This document shows, piece after piece, positions 62,414 through 64,000 of a DNA stretch of 64,000 bases. Each line of letters begins with the position of its first letter. Position 1 is the stretch's first letter. Below the pieces are notes generated by a model. That model was given only the letters and a program-made list of their open reading frames with translations. It was not told the DNA's origin and did no database searches. Position numbers and translations under genes: made by a program. The DNA is taken from positions 67,142 to 131,141 of the forward strand of contig SJOL01007233.1 in assembly GCA_004794785.1 (NCBI GenBank), read 5' to 3'. The DNA is from Opisthorchis felineus. Taxonomy: Eukaryota > Platyhelminthes > Trematoda > Opisthorchiida > Opisthorchiidae.

Positions 62414-63579
62414 CTGAAATATTGAGGAAACTCGTAAACCATTCGTCCGTTACTAAGGCGGTTTAAAAATAAGCCGTCCTACATTTAGTAAGCATTCTCG
62501 TCCCTACAATAAGAACCCACTCCATCGTTAACAATACAGTATGTCCACTTCACATAGGATACATTCAGGAGTGTAAACGCACAGGTGAAATTATTCGGTG
62601 ATGCCTCTCCGGAGCACATGAAGAAGAGTTACTTCCGCACGGGACAATCATGCAGACAGGGAACTTTTAGGCACCTCCCGTTATAGACTATCACATCGAG
62701 GGGTGTATCGGTGGCCCGCGTTATATAGCCAACTTTTGTTCCTTCAGCCTGAAGCCTCGAAGGTGACACCAGTGTATACATTTGACTCGCAGGTTTTCCA
62801 CTCGGCCGGCGAATTAGGTAGGGAGTAGCGGACGAGTATTTCATAACTGAGAAGAGCTACTGGGTGTGAAGGGTGGGGCCGAATAGGTTAGAAGCTTAAA
62901 CCCTCTGATTTTAAGAACCAAGTGTCCGAATTGTTCTAAACCTGCTGTCACACAGTTTTCAATGCCAAGGGATAACAATTTCGCATTGATGAACTGCCTT
63001 GGGCAATAATCATGGTTGAACCGAATGAAAGTTTTGTTGTAAGTTAGTAACGACGGACTGACATACTCTGTCAAAGTGCATACTTTTAATAAATAGAGAG
63101 GATACATGTAGAATGCATCTGGTTTTTTCCGGACACTTTTCGGGTATTACCACATTCGCGATTCAGAAGATCATTCGCTTATGAGAATCAAGAACCATTC
63201 ATAATGAGGAACCTCAAAATCGATCAAACCTGAAATCTGTGTAACACAATTCGAGTGTGTTTTATAGGGTTGGACAGGCTTTTAGCTTCACGTTATGTTC
63301 CTTTAACTTGCTGGATTTATCCTTCCACCCACGGCTATCAAGCAGGGTGAGTTGAGGAAGCACGCAAGACTATTCAACGTGGTTCCCTCAAGTGATAAGC
63401 AACCTTACATCTAGGGCCACTAAGCTGCACCTGATAAACAATGACAAGCTGGTTGAAGAGATAGACTGTCTGAATCACCCATAATGTCCCTCCAGCCACG
63501 ACTAGCCCTGCCCAACAACTTAAGCAGTTACAGTACGACTTCAAAACTATCTTGGTGTATTTCTAATGAATTTTTTCAG
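62414..63579. other. possible 5' part of FN3 gene B, unresolved
   Basis: A minus-strand block at 62629-62835 has a phase-1 acceptor (CTTCTCAG) and reads VSPSRLQAEGTKVGY then ATDTPLDVIVYNG, which could be the first half of an FN3 domain. No phase-compatible strong donor joins it to 62228-62413, and no signal-peptide exon was found. Confidence 0.3.
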
Positions 63580-63674
63580 ACCTTATACCTCCCTTGGATG
63601 TCCGCGCGGAAGCTTGATTGGACAAATTTTTAGGCGCCACAACTGAATGCTACTATCACGTGGATGCTTGCTAA
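63580..63674 (+). pseudogene. FN3-like exon relic
   Basis: A strong acceptor (TTTTTTCAG, ending 63579) is followed in phase 1 by LIPPLDVRAEA, a stop, then LDKFLGATTECYYHVDAC and another stop. The first piece looks like an FN3 start (PP..V.A) and the second like the F-strand block of the locus (...ECSWYC / PCRYYC). The core between them is missing. If real, this is a decayed FN3 module on the strand opposite gene B. Confidence 0.3.
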
Positions 63675-64000
63675 CTTTTCATTTTATGCACCATTGTTAA
63701 AACTAACTCAAATGAATGTAACCTCCGCAGTATGTCATTCGTTTTTCGTACTTAATTCGAATGAATCCACAGCTTTCAAGTTTCCACATTTACGCTTGTG
63801 GCAATGTTTCCGGAGATTCAAACCCAATCACATTTCTTATGGAATATGAACATGGCAGCTTTATTGCGAGCGAAAAATACGGTTTTACTTAGTTCCGTAT
63901 AATAAATAAATGCGGAAATTTCTTGCCCGTTAAAGTTTTGCCAAAGACATGTACCATTTGCACTTAGTTTAGTTCACAAATTGTGAATTCTTTCTCTTCT

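Overview
This is a eukaryotic window, most likely from a flatworm and probably a tapeworm. The basis is spliced genes with small secreted products, GT-AG introns, TATA-type core promoters, intron-separated fibronectin type III (FN3) domains of the kind cestodes use in secreted antigens, decayed reverse-transcriptase and Mutator-like elements, dispersed short repeats, TA/ATT microsatellites and an assembly gap. The organism is inferred; no species-diagnostic gene is present. Almost none of the short open frames in the window are real genes.

The best-supported genes belong to two secreted families. (1) Two small, two-exon genes, one on the minus strand (14019-15130) and one on the plus strand (29831-30262), each encode a signal peptide followed by two six-cysteine inhibitor-cystine-knot (knottin-like) modules in tandem. 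Both have a first coding exon of exactly 55 nt, a phase-1 intron, a TATA box upstream and almost the same 12-cysteine spacing. (2) A plus-strand gene (38838-42830, perhaps to 44464) encodes a signal peptide plus three FN3 domains, one per exon, all with phase-1 introns. A minus-strand paralogue (60722-61825, perhaps 60399 to beyond 62400) carries at least two equivalent FN3 exons.

By region: 0-8 kb holds dispersed repeat R1 and little else. 8-13 kb holds repeats R2 and R3 and a decayed Mutator-like (FAR1-type) transposase. 13-15.2 kb holds a possible Ig-like exon, a tetranucleotide repeat and knottin gene 2. 15-23 kb is mostly blank, with a tRNA-like SINE and a weak candidate gene at 20.6-21.4 kb. 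23.3-24.4 kb is a decayed retroelement with reverse-transcriptase and GIY-YIG-like pieces. 25-29 kb has R1 fragments. 29.8-30.3 kb is knottin gene 1. 31-38.7 kb is blank apart from microsatellites. 38.8-44.5 kb is FN3 gene A. 44.5-57 kb is mostly blank and includes a 427-base N run. 57.4-58.5 kb has two weak trypsin-like exons. 60.4-62.5 kb is FN3 gene B, followed by an FN3-like relic at 63.6 kb.

Both secreted families split the signal peptide from the mature domain at the same place (after 17-18 codons, phase 1), so the locus looks like a neighbourhood of modular exported proteins among transposon debris. No function can be assigned from sequence alone; parasite-host or venom-like secretion is only a guess.
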